A DNA stretch of 64,000 bases from Colius striatus (lineage: Eukaryota; Chordata; Aves; Coliiformes; Coliidae): the NCBI RefSeq assembly GCF_028858725.1, contig NC_084771.1, forward strand, positions 9,204,915 to 9,268,914. The letters run 5' to 3'. A model generated the notes under the pieces. The model was not told the DNA's origin. It saw only the letters and a program-made list of their open reading frames with translations, and did not search any database. The translations under genes and the position numbers were made by a program. Positions within the stretch are counted from its first letter, which is position 1; each line of letters begins with the position of its first letter. Shown here in pieces: positions 13,502-26,205 of the stretch.

Positions 13502-15078
13502 TGGATAAGAGACTGCTGTTAACCTAAACATTTAATGCAAAATCCACAGTAGGACAGTTATAGTTTTGGATCACTCAACAAGGGAAAATTTGGCTGGAGG
13601 AGATAGAATCTGGATGGAGGAAATCAGACAGGGCTCCAGTCCACATCCCTCCAGTCCCTGGGACTTTTCAATTGGTGCACTGACATTTGACTGAAGCCCC
13701 AGAGAAGCTGTCAATAAAAACACTGCTCAAGAGGCCTTTGGGAGAGCCACTTTTCTCCCCAAAACCCTTCTAAACCCTTCTAACACCCCTCTGGTGAGAG
13801 AGGACCCCCACACTGTCCCTCTCAGCTCACACCAAATGAGAAGTCATCTCAAATCCCACCAGAAAGCCTACCTGTGCTGGGAGATGATTGCAAAACCTTA
13901 CCCCAACCAGCAGCTCTGCTGCCACATCTGTATCCATCAGATGCACCTTGTTGGAGAGGAAAATGCCTGTGATCAGATTGCACTGTAACCTTCAAGAGAA
14001 ACTACTTTTTGATGACAAAAATGATTAATTGCCATCCCCTCTGGGCAGATTACATCTGTCTGTGGCAGCAGAGCCATTCGCTATCCTGCAGCTGAGGGGG
14101 GTGAAGCAGTAGAGTGGAGCCTGGTAATCATCTGAAGGAGGAAAAAAAACCTTCCTTATATCCATATACATGCACACACAGGCATCTTGAGCTTGCAAAC
14201 CATTTTCTGCTGCCCAAAGAGCACCTGTTTCCCATTCAATGGCCCTTGAGGTCTTGTACACTGCTGCTTGTTCCTTCCTTCGTATTTGGAGTGTGCAGGA
14301 CAAGATGCTGTGTGGATGATGCAGAAAGTTCATGATGCCCCAGACAATGGGGTTTCATTTACAAACTGTTAATTGTCACTGAGCTGTCTGTGGCAGCTCA
14401 GTGACAATTTTTTCCCCAGGTATAAAGCAGGTATAAAACACACAGTCCTTTCCCCATCCAGCACCGTGCTCGAGAACCTCCCAGAGAAGCAAGTGCCCAT
14501 CTATTAAAAGGCTTGTGCTTTTGAAGATAAACCCAGCTTGCCCTTTGTAGCTTCTCCCCTGCAGAGAGGTTTGGAATTGGTAAGAGAAGATGCTGCATTC
14601 ACATCTGCTCGAGCCTCAGCAGGTTTTAATGCTGGTGCTCATTTATGGTGGCATTTGGCTGGCTGCTACAAGAGCCGCCGTGTAGTCTGTCTGCTGCCCA
14701 GGCAGGTTGCTGTGTGGGAAGGGGTCAGGATGTGCAAAATCTCCTCCAGCAGCACTACAAGAGGTTGTAAAATATTTATAGCAGCAACAAACCATGCAAG
14801 ACCAGGATCTGTGATGCCACAGGCATTGCTGTTTCCCAAACAGGGCTAGAAATCAGCATTTGAGAGCTGCAGAGCCTGCTAAGGCCTGTTGGGGTGAGGT
14901 GCTGTCTCAAGCAAGCACCAGTGAACTTCAGGTCTTCTCTCCATCTTTATAACAGCCTTAAATATTGTCTGGAAGTAGTGGTTTGTTTTTAAGCCATGTC
15001 CTTGATCCTTCAGACAGAAGTGGCCAGGAGGCACCGTAGGCATCCTGAGGCATCGCAGCCTGTGGCAGTGGGCTAAGG
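13502..15078. other. Intergenic, holds the 16-bp hairpin
   Basis: Unique sequence between two similar CR1 copies. The only clear structure is the hairpin at 14371-14409. A short TAAT-containing stretch lies at 14008-14035. Confidence 0.65.
14371..14409. repeat. Perfect 16-bp inverted repeat with 7-nt loop
   Basis: AATTGTCACTGAGCTG (14371-14386) is followed by TCTGTGG and the exact reverse complement (14394-14409), then a T run. No mismatch occurs in the stem. It is shorter than a microRNA precursor. It could be a DNA cruciform, a processed RNA hairpin or the remnant of a small palindromic element. Confidence 0.85.
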
Positions 15079-15365
15079 GGTCTGTCTCCTCTTCCAAGTA
15101 ACAAGTGATGGGACAAGAGGAAATAGCCCCAAGTTGCCCCAGGGGAGGCTGAGATTGGAGCTGAGGCAGAACTGTTTCCCTGAGAGGTGTCAGCCCCTGT
15201 GCCAGGCTGCCCAGGGAGCTGGAGGTGTCCCCAGCCCTGAAGATAACTGCAAAGGCTGAGGTGCTGAGGGCTGTGGGTCAGTGCTGGGCTCGGCAGGGTG
15301 AGGGGAGGGCTGGGACTCCAGGAGCTTAAAAGGTCTTTTCCAAGCAAAGTGATTCAATGATTCTG
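15079..15365 (+). mobile_element. CR1 LINE 3'-end fragment
   Basis: Contains AAGTAACAAGTGATGGGACA, a GAGGTGTCAGCCCCTGTGCC block and GCTGCCCAGGGAGCTGGAGG, and ends with TGATTCAATGATTCTGC. About 285 bp, same orientation and internal layout as the copy at 13.2-13.5 kb. Confidence 0.92.
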
Positions 15366-18069
15366 CACATATGTATTTATAGGAGTGGGTGCATGAATAT
15401 GCACACAGAATGTACTAGAAATTACCACTCTTGTGATGGGACTTTGAGGCATCCTCTCTGACTCCTCCTGCCCCTGGCCCATCAGGAAGCAGTCCTGCTC
15501 CTCCTCCAAGCACTGTCACAACACTTGCTCACATCAGTGCATGGGCAGGCGCTGTCCTGATGCATTTGCCAGCAGCTTTTCTCCCACATATGGCCAAAGC
15601 CTACTTTACCTTGTCTGGAACACACTGTAATAAATAAATCATACCTATTCAGTGCACACTGAGCTACACTCCCAGGCTGCTGAGGCTGGAAATCATGGCT
15701 GCACATGCACAAAAGCCCATTTCCACTGGGACAGGACAGCTCTGGGTGCCCAGTGGGTGACTTGGCTTTGCTGTGGGTGCTACTGAAGCTCAGAGACACC
15801 CTGGGGAGGGAGATTTGCCTATGCCACAGCCTCCCATCCCCCCTACACCACCTCCACCATGGCAGAAGCCACTTCAGGGACATGGAGCCCTGAAGTCACT
15901 GTACAGCCTCAGAGCAGCCCTCGTGACCTACCTGATGTCACCCCAACAGCACCATCCCCATGGTCCTCTCTGTGAGATGATGCATTTGGAGCTGTGAAAG
16001 TGCCACGCTGTGCTGGATGCTCCCAGAGCCTAATTTGCACCACATCTGCCAAAGCAGCTGCTGGGCTATGTGATTGCTCCCCTGGGAGATGCTCAGCTCC
16101 ATGGAGGTTTTAACTTTGAGCCATCCCCTTCAGGAGACCAGGTAATTCACTGTCTTCCAAACACCATAAATTCAGAGATGAGCTGTCTCGTAGTTAGAGA
16201 CCTAACAAAGAGGTTTGGGTGGATAATTTATAAAGGATGGTAATAAAACAGACTGCACAGTTTAGATCCCAATAAAACTCCAATGCCTTGTGTCTGATTT
16301 TATAGACAGTTTTTATTACCTTAGCACCTTTGTACCAGAAAGGTCTGGCAGGTTTCTTACAGCTGAGAGCTCAGCAGAGCAAGCACCCCAAGGAGGGTCA
16401 GAAGTGTCTGGTGATCACAAACCAGCATGTCAGGGCTGGGATGGAGCTGCAGGGAGAGGGCTGTGCTGGGGAGGCACTGCTTGCCATTCCTGGCTGCCAT
16501 TAGAAATGCTTTGCTAACAAACTTCAAGCCATAACCAGCAGTATCCATCCCAAACATCCCCATGCCCAGGTCTGACCACCTCACCTCGAAGAATATCACC
16601 AGAATGTGAGGAAATACTGTCTGGGCTATGCTTTGGAGCTGGGAGACAGAGGGATTGTCTCACGTGGGGATGAGACCATGAACACCTCAGGAACACCCCT
16701 GGCAGTGACCATGGCTGTGCTACTACCCTGACCTCTCCCTCCAAGGAAACAAGAGGGACAAAGCCTTCCTGAGGTCACTTTGTGCACAGACCTGTTCATC
16801 TGCTACCAATTAGCCAAACCACTTGCATCTTCTGTAGGACTTGGCACAAGTCCCTGAGTGGGAGCACCTGAGGAGGACAGGGAAGCTGTGCACACACTCA
16901 GAGTCAGTACAAGAGCCTCCAGGCTCAGCTGAGGGATTGCAGCATCTTCTGGAGCTCCACTAACATAAAAACCCCAGAGTGAGAGATGAAGCAGAGCTGC
17001 TTGAGGTGTGCAGTGCTGCTGCTACAAACAGCTCCCAGCCAAGGGTCAGTCTCATCCCCAACTCATCACCCCAGGCTCATTTTCCTGTGCTTGTGAGAAA
17101 TGCAAATAGAGACTTAAAAATAGGCATTAACAGCATCCCTGGTAAATATTTAACCCAGAAACTTGTACTTGCTGTTTCCCCAGGTGTGTGTGCAGTGAAG
17201 GGGAGCTGGCAGGAGAGAGCACAGGTTAATGCAGGTCTTTAATAAAGACCTTTATTCAAGTGTCTTTATACCTGGTTTATTTATGGCCTGTTTCAGCTCT
17301 TTCACTGCCCTTGCTCAGTGATGTGTGCTGGCTTTTGCTTTTGCAGGGTTGGGTTTGAAAGTTTTAGCACCCAGTGGGTAAGAGCAAAGCCCCAAAAGCT
17401 GTGTTTGGGACGTGGTGTCAGGGCTCCCCCTAAAAATAAAGGTGAAAAGGTGTCAACCCCTCATAAACATGGCTCAGCTAGTGAGAGACTGTACCTTTGG
17501 CTGCTTTTCCTAGCAGAAATAAAGAGAGTTTATGTGTCTCAGATCTTTGAGGCCATGACCTGGAAGCAGCTTTTAATGGAGACAGTCTTGAGAAGTCCCT
17601 CACAGACTTGATCTGCTCTGTGCCTCTCTGATTTTTGTGGGGGTATTTCATTCCCTGGTGTTTTTTAGCTGCAGGTGACACAGAACAGCTCCACATTCAA
17701 ACTACTGGATCAAGACCCACGTGCCTTCAGTGCAGGAAGATCAGCTGAAGGACCACACTGCTGTCTCTGTCAGAAGCAGCCACCTAGGCAGCTTCCCAAG
17801 GAAGCAGCACAGAGTGGGGATGAAAGGGATCAGAGCAGATTGTAAGGCTGTGAGGGTAAGGCATGGTTACAAAGCAAAGAGGACACCCAGTGAAGGAGGA
17901 GAAGGAAAGCTGTCCAAAGGGCTTTCAGTCCCAGACATTCTGGTGGACTCTTACAGAAGTTGTTGTGTCTGCAGGAGGTCAAACTTGCCATGAATAGGTG
18001 GTAGCTGCTCCTGGGCTGGCCCAGGCGCTCCCTGTGCCCCTCCCAGCAGGGCACAACACAAGAGATGTA
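15366..18069. other. Intergenic, no gene seen
   Basis: Unique sequence. Frames on both strands around 15.5-15.9 kb (133 and 74 codons) overlap each other and lack motifs. Confidence 0.65.
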
Positions 18070-18303
18070 ACTAGAACAGAAGAGGTTCCAAAGTAACACA
18101 AAGACAAACTTCTTCCCTGTTGAGGTGAGGGAGCACTGGCAGGGGCTGCCCAGATGGGCTGTGGAGGCTCCTTCTCTGGGGACATTCAAACCCAGCTGGA
18201 TGAGTTCCTGTGTGCCCTACTGTAGGTGGTGCTGCTCTGGCAGGGGGCTGCACTGGATGAGCTTTGCAGGTCCCTTCCAACCTTGAGAGTCTGTGATTCT
18301 GTG
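18070..18303 (+). mobile_element. CR1 LINE 3'-end fragment
   Basis: Contains GAACAGAAGAGGTTCC, AAACTTCTTCCCTGTTGAGG, GGTGGTGCTGCTCTGGCAGG and the terminal CCTTCCAACCTTGAGAGTCT then GTGATTCTGTGA. The 5' edge is uncertain; it may start slightly earlier. Confidence 0.93.
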
Positions 18304-18399
18304 ACAGGGTGGGATAAATGGATTTCCATGCAGCCAGCAATGAGCAGCTGTTCATTTACCACCCAGGCATGTTCGGTGCTGAGAAGATCCCATCCAGCT

Positions 18400-18640
18400 T
18401 CATAGAATGATAGAATGGTAGGGGTTGGAAAGGACCTTTAGAGCTCATCTAGTCCAACCCCTCTGCAGAAGCAGGTCTCACCTAGATCAGGTCACACAGG
18501 AACGTGTCCAGGTGGGTTTTGAAGCCCTCCAGAGCAGGAGCCTCCACACCCTCCCTGGGCAGCCTGGGCCAGGGCTCCCTCACCTCAGTGGTGGCTGCTG
18601 GAAGATGCAGCCAGGGTCCTTCCCCCTTGTCCTCCAGGGT
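18400..18640 (-). mobile_element. CR1 LINE 3'-end fragment
   Basis: On the plus strand it starts CATAGAATGATAGAATGG and continues GGTTGGAAAGGACCTTTAGA and CACACAGGAACGTGTCCAGG, then the CACACCCTCCCTGGGCAGCC block. Its 3' tail faces that of the copy ending at 18303, so the two form an inverted pair about 97 bp apart. Confidence 0.94.
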
Positions 18641-21600
18641 TTAAAAAAAATAAGCAAAATAAAAGGAAAGAGAGAGAAACTGAGTTCTCATTTTGTTGCC
18701 ATAGCAGCCTTCTGGATTATTTAGACTGATAGCATTTGTAAAAACTCAACAAAGGGTAGAGGCTCCCTTGGAAATGGGAGCAGATGTAACAGTGTGCCAT
18801 ATGCCACTGGGAAAAGAGATCCATTGGCAAAGGCAGCAGCATCACAACGAAAGCCTAAGCCACATTGTGCAGAGGAAAATGTCACTTTCCCTAGATTACA
18901 GGGTAGAGCTAGAAGGCAGAGAAAATTCCACTCACATATATAATTGCTGCAAGACGTTCTCAGCAAAGCACCAAGCTGCTGCTGGGGGAAGGTGGGCTCC
19001 TCCCCACCATGTCACACAGAGCAAAGGTTGGCACCAGTAAAAGTCAGCTCACCCTCACACATAACTTCGTGGAAGTCACTCTCAGGAAACCCTGCCAGAA
19101 GAATAGGTGAGTTATGAGGGTCTATATGAGGTCCATGAGGGTTATAATGGCATCCTTGGAAAGTCACTGGCTTTCTACCCCAAAGCTACTGCTGCAGCCA
19201 CTGCATGAAGACTCATGAGGCTTCTTGGCACATCAGATCTGTCCCAAAAAGCACAGCCCCATGCTCCTGGATCTGTGGCTAAAACTTTCCTGGTTATGCC
19301 AGAGAGACAGGTGAGGGCTGAGCTGGGGGTGGCCCATCCAACACCTGGCAGGGATGAAACCTCTGGTTCCTCAGGGTCTCCTCTTGTTCAGATGTGGTCA
19401 CAGAATCACAGGGTTGTTTTAGCTGGAAAAGAATCCCAGGGTGGTGGGGGTTGGAAGGGCCCTGCAGAGCTGCTCCAGCCCAAGGCCCTGCTAAAGCAGG
19501 TTCCCCTGGCTCAGGGGGCACAGGAACGTGTCCAGGTGGGTTTGGAAACCTCCCGAGAAGCCTCCACACCCTCCCTGGGCAGCCTGGGCCAGGGCTCCCT
19601 CACCTCAGCACCAAAGGACTTGCTCCATGTGTTCCAGTGGAGCTTCCTGAGTTCCACCCTGTGACCCAAGGTTGCAACCATCAGCTCTTCAGTTATTAAA
19701 CCCAAATGCAAATATTTTACAACTCACCAGCAAAGCAGACAAATGGGTGAAGCAGCAGAGTCCTATCAGCCAGCACACCCACTCCCTCCTCATTGCACAC
19801 ACCACAGACAGGGCCATTTGCTCCTCAACAGAGCCCTCTGCTTCCCTGCCATCACAGCTAACCCACCCACTAGCAGGCATGAGGAGCTTCCAGCTGGCTC
19901 AGCGTGGATGTCATCAGTTGCTTTGTCCTACACATGCATTTACAGCATCAATAGCTGTAATCTAACCAGAGCACACCTCAGCAAAGCCCAAGAAATCATT
20001 TTCTCCTTGGGAGAGACAAAGAATGGAAGTTTTCATGCTGCAAGAGGCACCCTGAAGACCTGAAGCAAAGGAGACTCTGGCTCCCCTGGGTACCACCAAC
20101 ACCCCATGAGTCTCCTCCTGCTCCTGCAGGCCAGGACCTGCTGGGCAGCACCTAGGGGGCAGTGGGGAGAGGAGGTGAGCAGCAGCCAGAGGGACAGGCC
20201 CTGCTCAGCCTTCCCAGGGCAACTCTGCACACTCAAGGCTTTGCAGGAGCTTCTGCTTTGCTGCAAACAACCAAAGGCCCAGTTTCAGTTCCCTGTTTCC
20301 ACAACTGCAGAGACTTCTCCTAAAAAAATACCATTTGGAAGGAATGTACCACAAGAAAACACTGCCACTGTGCTGGTCTCACCCCAGCTCCACTCTCTGG
20401 GTATTTCTTTCATAGCAGGGATTTTTGGAGCCTGGGTTTCAGCTGGGCAACATCCCCATGTGCAGCAGCAGCAGCTCAGGTGGTGCTCACACCATGTCCT
20501 TCAAACAGGCAGCCCCTGAAAAGAGCTGAAACCCCAGGACAGCCTTGGCAGGGACTTGATGTGTGGGGATGAATAAAAGATAAAGCCTCCCTTGGCTGGG
20601 TGAAGGGATGAGCAGGATGGGAAGCTGGGAAATTTGAGGAGGAGCAGGGAGATGGGCTCAGGGACATGATGACAGTCACCAAACACAAACCTTTTCCCCT
20701 GCAGCAAAATGTGCCTCTTGTCCCACCTCAGCAGACCCTTCTCATGTGTCTGCTGCCAGGGATGCAGGGTGACTGATGCATCACAGACCTGGGACCTCCA
20801 AATGCCACCATCCCCCCCCCACTGTGGGATTTTGCTTCCCAGGGGATGTTTGCAGAGCTTTGGGAGGGCTTTTGGGGGAACCAGAGTCTCTTTCAGGCAG
20901 GTGTGGGAGATGCTGGGGGAGGTGAGCTGCCTCAGGTCCAGCATCAGCAAAATACTGCCCTGGATCAAATCATCTCAGTGTGGTGAGGCTGGGAGCTGAG
21001 GTCAGATAAAAGCACCACAGCAGGCTGTGGAACAGGGACACTGAAAAGCCAGGGGGTCAAGCTGAGAATAACCACGTGGCTTGTCCTAAGTACATACATA
21101 TAAAAAGGAGACATGCCTCATCTTCTGCAGAGCACAAGACCAGAGCTGTTCCCCTGGCCTTTGCAAAGCTTTAAACAAGTGTATGACCCTCAGAGAAGTC
21201 TTTCATTGAAGGGTTTTAGCTCTTTTTTTGCCCTGTCTGGGAGCCAGCTCTGCACACACCACCTCTTCAATTGGCTTTGGAGCTATTTCCATGTGCTTGT
21301 GGGTAAATAGTGCATTGGAAAAACTCACCTTCAGGAGGTGACCACACCAAGTGCACTCTGCTGGGACTTCTGCTGCTTCCTGGGTCTGTAAAAAAGGGTC
21401 AGTTGTGCCTCAGGCCTGGAAACTCCTAGAGATGAGTAGGGCTGGGTACCTCCAAACTGAGGATGCTCATAGTCTGTTGGCAGAGTGCAGACACCTGCTG
21501 CTCTCACGTGCTTTGCTGGTGGTAAAATGATGCTCTGTGAACTGGAAAGCTTTTTAATTAAAGTAATGAGTTCACTCCACCTCATCATCCCTAACTAGGA

Positions 21601-21785
21601 GCAGTGGGGAATAATTATTTGCTATCCTGAAAAGCTCCAAAGCAAAGATCAAAGGAGGGGAAGCTGGCTGCAGGGGGAGCAGGGGATGCCAGCCCAGCTC
21701 CCTGCCAGCTCAGGTTGCATGGTGTGCCACAGCTCCAGTGTTGAAGCAGGACACAGCACTGGCAGCTGTGAAGGGGAATTGGGTT
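18641..21785. other. Intergenic, interrupted by one CR1 at 19.4-19.7 kb
   Basis: Otherwise unique sequence. A C9 run sits near 20811-20820. Frames of 137-155 codons at 20.1-20.97 kb overlap on opposite strands and show no family features. Confidence 0.6.
19399..19678 (-). mobile_element. CR1 LINE 3'-end fragment
   Basis: Plus strand reads CACAGAATCACAGGGTTGTT, GGTTGGAAGGGCCCTGCAGA, GCACAGGAACGTGTCCAGGT and CACACCCTCCCTGGGCAGCC, then a decayed continuation to about 19678. Confidence 0.94.
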
Positions 21786-22261
21786 CTCATCTCTGCTCTG
21801 CCCTGCTGGGGCCTCATCTGGAGTCCTGTGTCCAGTTCTGGGCTCCGCAGCTCAAGAGGGACAGAGAACTGATGGAGAGAGGCCAGGGCAGGGCTACAGA
21901 GATGCAGAGGGGACAACAATAGGCTGAGAAGGGACCTTGTCAGTGCTGATAAATCCCTACAGGGTGTCAAGAAGTTGGAGCCAGTCTTTTTTCTGTGGTG
22001 CCCAGTGACAGGACAAGGGGAATAGGCACAAGCTGGAACACAAAGAGTTCCACTTAAACACTAGGAGCAAGTCCTTTGGTTTGAGGTGAGGGAGCCCTGG
22101 CCCAGGCTGCCCAGGGAGGGTGTGGAGGCTCCTTCTCAGGAGGTTTCCAACCCCATCTGGACACGTCCCTGTGCCCCCTGGGCCAGGGGAACCTGCTGGA
22201 GCAGGGGTTGGGGCTGGATGGTCCCTTCCAATCTCTACCACGCTGGGATTCTGTAATTCTA
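21786..22261 (+). mobile_element. CR1 LINE fragment, longest copy in the window
   Basis: About 475 bp, from TCTGCTCTGCCCTGCTGGGG and GGAGTCCTGTGTCCAGTTCT (end of the reverse transcriptase frame region) through GACAGGACAAGGGGAATAGG and AGGCTGCCCAGGGAGGGTGT to GGGATTCTGTAATTCT. The homologous start may lie slightly upstream. Frames inside it are decayed and give no useful protein. Confidence 0.94.
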
Positions 22262-24120
22262 GTGCAACCTGGAGAGATGGTGCCATATGAAGAAGGGAAG
22301 GAAGGATGTGACTGGAAGTACAGGGGGAGCAGAGAAGGGGAAAGGAGCTGAAATATTGCAGACTGATGTGCACAGAGCCCCTGAGCTGTCCTGGGCACAG
22401 AGCTCTTCCCAGTGCTGAGCCACATTTAACAGGCCCCTGTGCCTGCTCGAGGTGTCTGTTGGGGCCAGATCCCAGCCTGGAGCTGCAGCCAATGTCAGCA
22501 GCAGTGTTGCCAGCCTGAGGGCCAGCAAAAATTACCTTCTTTGCACTTTCCTAAAGAAAAAGTCACTTCCTTAATTGACCAGCCCCTGAAAAACATGTAT
22601 CATCAAGATGAGGAGAGACACGTGATGCCGATGCTCTTCCACGTACCACAGAGGGGGTCCTGTGGCCATTCCATTGAGCACACACTGAGCATGGACAGGG
22701 GCAACAGAACCAAAATATGGTAAAGAAATGCTAAGAAAACTCAGAAATCCCCCCCAGAGTGGCCACAGCCCTCTGGTTTCCAGCTGCAAAGGCAGTGGCA
22801 CAGAAAGATGATGGTGCTGGGAGAGGTGCAGCCCCGTCTCAGGTGGGATGTTCACCTCCTGGCCCCAAATCAGCTCCAACCTCCACAGCATATCCCTGCT
22901 GAAGTGTCAAAGCACTGAAGATTAAATGCCTTCCAGGCAGCTGGGGAGCTGTTATAATTCAAGGTGTCATTATCTGAGCTGGCAATGATGTGCTTGGTGA
23001 ACTCAGAGACAGGCATCCCTCGAATCTCACCTGAGTGGGGCAGGTTGTCATCTGTGGCACCCTGGGACTGCCCCAACGTCATGGGGGTTTTACTCCCTTT
23101 GTAGCTGGAGGAGGAGGAACATCCCTGTCAAGTTTGGGCCTGGCTCAGCTCAGCTTCACCCTGGGAAGCTGCAGGAGGGATGGAGGAATCTCCTTCCCCT
23201 GCTCAGTTCCAGCTGCAGCCTTTTGCCAGTGAAACCACTGTGGCAGCATAAAAACACCTTTATGACATGAGGTGTGTTTCACTCACAGCTTAAAATCTGC
23301 AGTATAAACCATCATCAGTTTTAAGCCTGTTTGCAACATTTCTCCTGCAGAAACTGAAATAAAAGCAGGGAGGGGAGGGGAAACTAATCCCCCATCTTCC
23401 CTCCAGCTCAGCAAAAGCAGGGATGTGCCAGTTCACAGGGGAAGGTGAACTTAGGAGCTGCTGAAATGTCTTCTCTAACAATAAAAGCTGATTTTTCCAG
23501 GCTTGTTGGAGCTGTGCTGCTAAGGACAGGGGCTGCAGCAATGAGGGGGTGAATGCCCACCCTGGACAGGGCTGGTTTCTCAGCAAGGCTGGCAATGCAC
23601 AGGCATGAAGGAGCTCAGCCATACATTGGGTAAATGATGGAATGTGTCCTTAAAACAAATGTTGTGAAGGAAAGCTGTTCCACAAAGCTGCTGTATAGCA
23701 ATCAATGAGTTGTGAGAGGAGGGGAAACTTTCCATTGAGAGGAAGATAACCTGGCAAATACACTGCACTGCTGGGGAAAGCACTGAAACAACGTGCTGTG
23801 CTGCCTGCTCTCCCCCCTGTCTGTTCCAAGGGTTCCCACAAGCTCTGCAAGGATCATTTTTCAGCTGAGGTTCCCACAGGAGCTTGCTGAACCATCTCTG
23901 CCTGCAATTAACACCTGCAACTGTTTGTATAGGGTGGGCTGGGTGTTTGAAAGCCCCTGTGCAGGAGCTGGGAGGAGCACTGGAGAAGCACATCCCCCTG
24001 ACACAGAGGCTTCTCTTGCCTTTCAGCCCCCAGTTCTCCCTGAGCCATGGAGAGATACAAAGCAGCACACATGGGTACGTGGATAGAAGGGAATCAGGGC
24101 TCAGCTACTCCCTTTCTCTG

Positions 24121-24255
24121 CAAATCACAGCATCCCAGCATGGTGGGGGTGGGAAGGGCCCTGCAGAGCTGCTCCAGCCCAAGCCCTTGCTAAAGCAGCT
24201 TCCCCTGGGTCAGGGGGCACAGGAACGTGTCCAGGTGGGTTGGGAACCCCTGGGG
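24121..24255 (-). mobile_element. CR1 LINE 3'-end fragment
   Basis: Plus strand reads CAAATCACAGCATCCCAGCA, GGAAGGGCCCTGCAGAGCTG and GGGGCACAGGAACGTGTCCA, then breaks off after GGTGGGTTGGGAACCCCT. It is close to the copy at 19.4 kb, which suggests the same subfamily. Confidence 0.92.
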
Positions 24256-25240
24256 CAGCCCCCAGAAGCCCCACACAAGCAGAGCAAGGACCTGCCCTCC
24301 TGCACCCAGCTGCACTTTTCCTTCTCTTTCAGGTGCCCAGAGGAGGAGGCTTCCCAAAACACCAGGGTCTGAACAATCAGGAATTCCTCTAAGTCTGCCT
24401 CTCCTTGTCCACGTTGGGTTCCAGCCTCTGGCCCCTGTAGAACACAGATGTTTAGCTGGGTTTCCTCCCTGCTGCAGAGCCAACTTTGCCTTGCAGGCAC
24501 TTAGGTATAAATAATCTTTTACTATATTAATTACTTTGCACAGAAGGATGAGACATAAATTACAAGGCAATGGGTTCTAATTGCATGTTCTTCACACGTG
24601 TGCCTCGTTACTAATTATCCCCCTTCTCCCCAGCAGCTTCAAAGGCAGCAGCATTGAATCGTGGCTTCCAGGGCATAAAGCTGCTGAGGCAGGAGAGTGA
24701 GCTCTTTCTTACCACCAAAGTGAGGTGAAATACTGCTGCAAATTCAGAAATAGTCCCTCTTACCCCAGAATTCAGTCTGTTGGAGGTCAGTGCCTGCAGC
24801 TCTCCTGCAGCACAGCGATGCCTTCAGCAGCCCTGAGACCTTCCTCCCACCCCCTGGGGCTTCCCTCCTGCTTCTTCCCATTGCCAAAGCAGCTTCCCTT
24901 GGGTTTAGACAAAACAAAAGTCACTATACTGGAAGTTTTTTGGCTTATATCTGCACAGAGGACTGTGGCTTTCCAGCAAGTAGCCTTTGGGGATGGGTGG
25001 GTGATCATTGGCTCGGCAGAGCCTGCAGTAGACACATATATATAGCTGTTGTGGCTATGGGGTGACCCACAGGATTTGCACTTGGTTCACCTTAGGAATG
25101 GGCTTATAAAGTACTGTGCCTCACATCCTCAGCCTGGGCAAGAGCACCAGCCATCACTGTAGGTTCTGTGCTCACCATAGCCCAGGTGCCACCAGCAGCC
25201 TCCTGGCACCAGTGTGGAGATGGCTTCAGGTTGACAAAAG

Positions 25241-25390
25241 CACCAGGGTGCTTTCTCATACTTGTCTGTGCTGCTGGAGGTAGCTGGGGCAGGATGGACG
25301 TGGCTGGTTGCACTGGGGAGCCTGAGCCCTGGGCCAGAGCTGGGCATTTCATCCCTGGAGCAAAAACAACTATGAGAAAGCACCCTGGTG
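25241..25390. repeat. Perfect 20-bp inverted repeat flanking a 110-bp spacer
   Basis: CACCAGGGTGCTTTCTCATA at 25241-25260 is exactly repeated in inverse orientation at 25371-25390. The spacer (25261-25370) shows no clear further symmetry and no open frame of note. The arms could be terminal inverted repeats of a tiny non-autonomous element or a local inverted duplication. No obvious target-site duplication flanks them. Confidence 0.8.
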
Positions 25391-26205
25391 CCAGGGTCCT
25401 TTGGTAAATCCCTCTGTATGTGTGTACATGTACAGCCATCTCATCTGGGGTACTTGTGCTCCTCCTAAAGGTCACTGTAATGAAGGAGGAGGATTACATC
25501 AGAGCCCCATGCACTCAGAGGCTGGTGTCCCACAGCACCCTGTGCCTGTCCATGGGGCTTCTTTTTCCAAAACCCTCTGAGGTTTATTTTCTCCACAAAA
25601 GAAATGAAAGAAGAAACCCTTAAACCAGCCCAAAAGCTCAGCTGAGAGCTATTTCTGTAGCCCCCTTGGCCTGAGCATCAGCCAGTGGGAGCCTCCCCCA
25701 GGGAACCGGGGCCATGCCCTGGCAGGTCCCAGGGCAGGATCTCCACCTCACCCTGCCAGGGCTGCAGTTTGTCCTTTTGGGGAGGGTCATTTCCATTGAG
25801 GGAGGGTTTGTTTTTTCCACCAAGAAGCTAAAGCTCAGCAGCAAGGGGGGTTGTGGGTTCTGCAGCAGCTGTGTTCGCTGGGGGCTGGTTTCAGACAGCG
25901 CTCGCTCCTGCTACGTCACTGCTCATTAGACCCTTGCTTGCTGTATAATTAACCTCCTGCTAATGAGGCATGGCCAGGGCTCCCAGCTGGGCTGAGCACT
26001 GACAGAAGCAGGCAGCCTTTTCTCTGCTCCTGTTTTTATCCTGCCTGTGGCTCTGGAAGTAGAGGGATGGTGGGAGCACCCTGCATCCAGCCCTCTGACG
26101 AGATGCTTCATCACAGGCAATCTGCACACAGCCCTACATTTCTAAGCAAGCATCCAGCTTTCTCCTTTCCAAAGAGGAAATTATTGACAGGAGGCCCATG
26201 GCAAG

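Larger units (their letters stand above)
22262..26205. other. Intergenic, interrupted by one CR1 at 24.1 kb; holds the 20-bp inverted repeat
   Basis: Unique sequence. The stretch 24500-24620 is an AT-rich island with several TAATTA-type cores; another lies at 25920-25970. Frames of about 160 codons at 23.6-24.4 kb run into the CR1 and are not genes. Confidence 0.6.

Noticed and set aside
21957..22425. Frames of 120-140 codons at 22.0-22.4 kb, and similar frames at 18.0-18.4, 19.2-19.7, 24.1-24.5 and 26.1-26.6 kb
   Set aside because: They lie in the 3' parts of CR1 copies. The recurrent peptide pieces around HTLPGQPGPGLPHL are translated CR1, not host protein.
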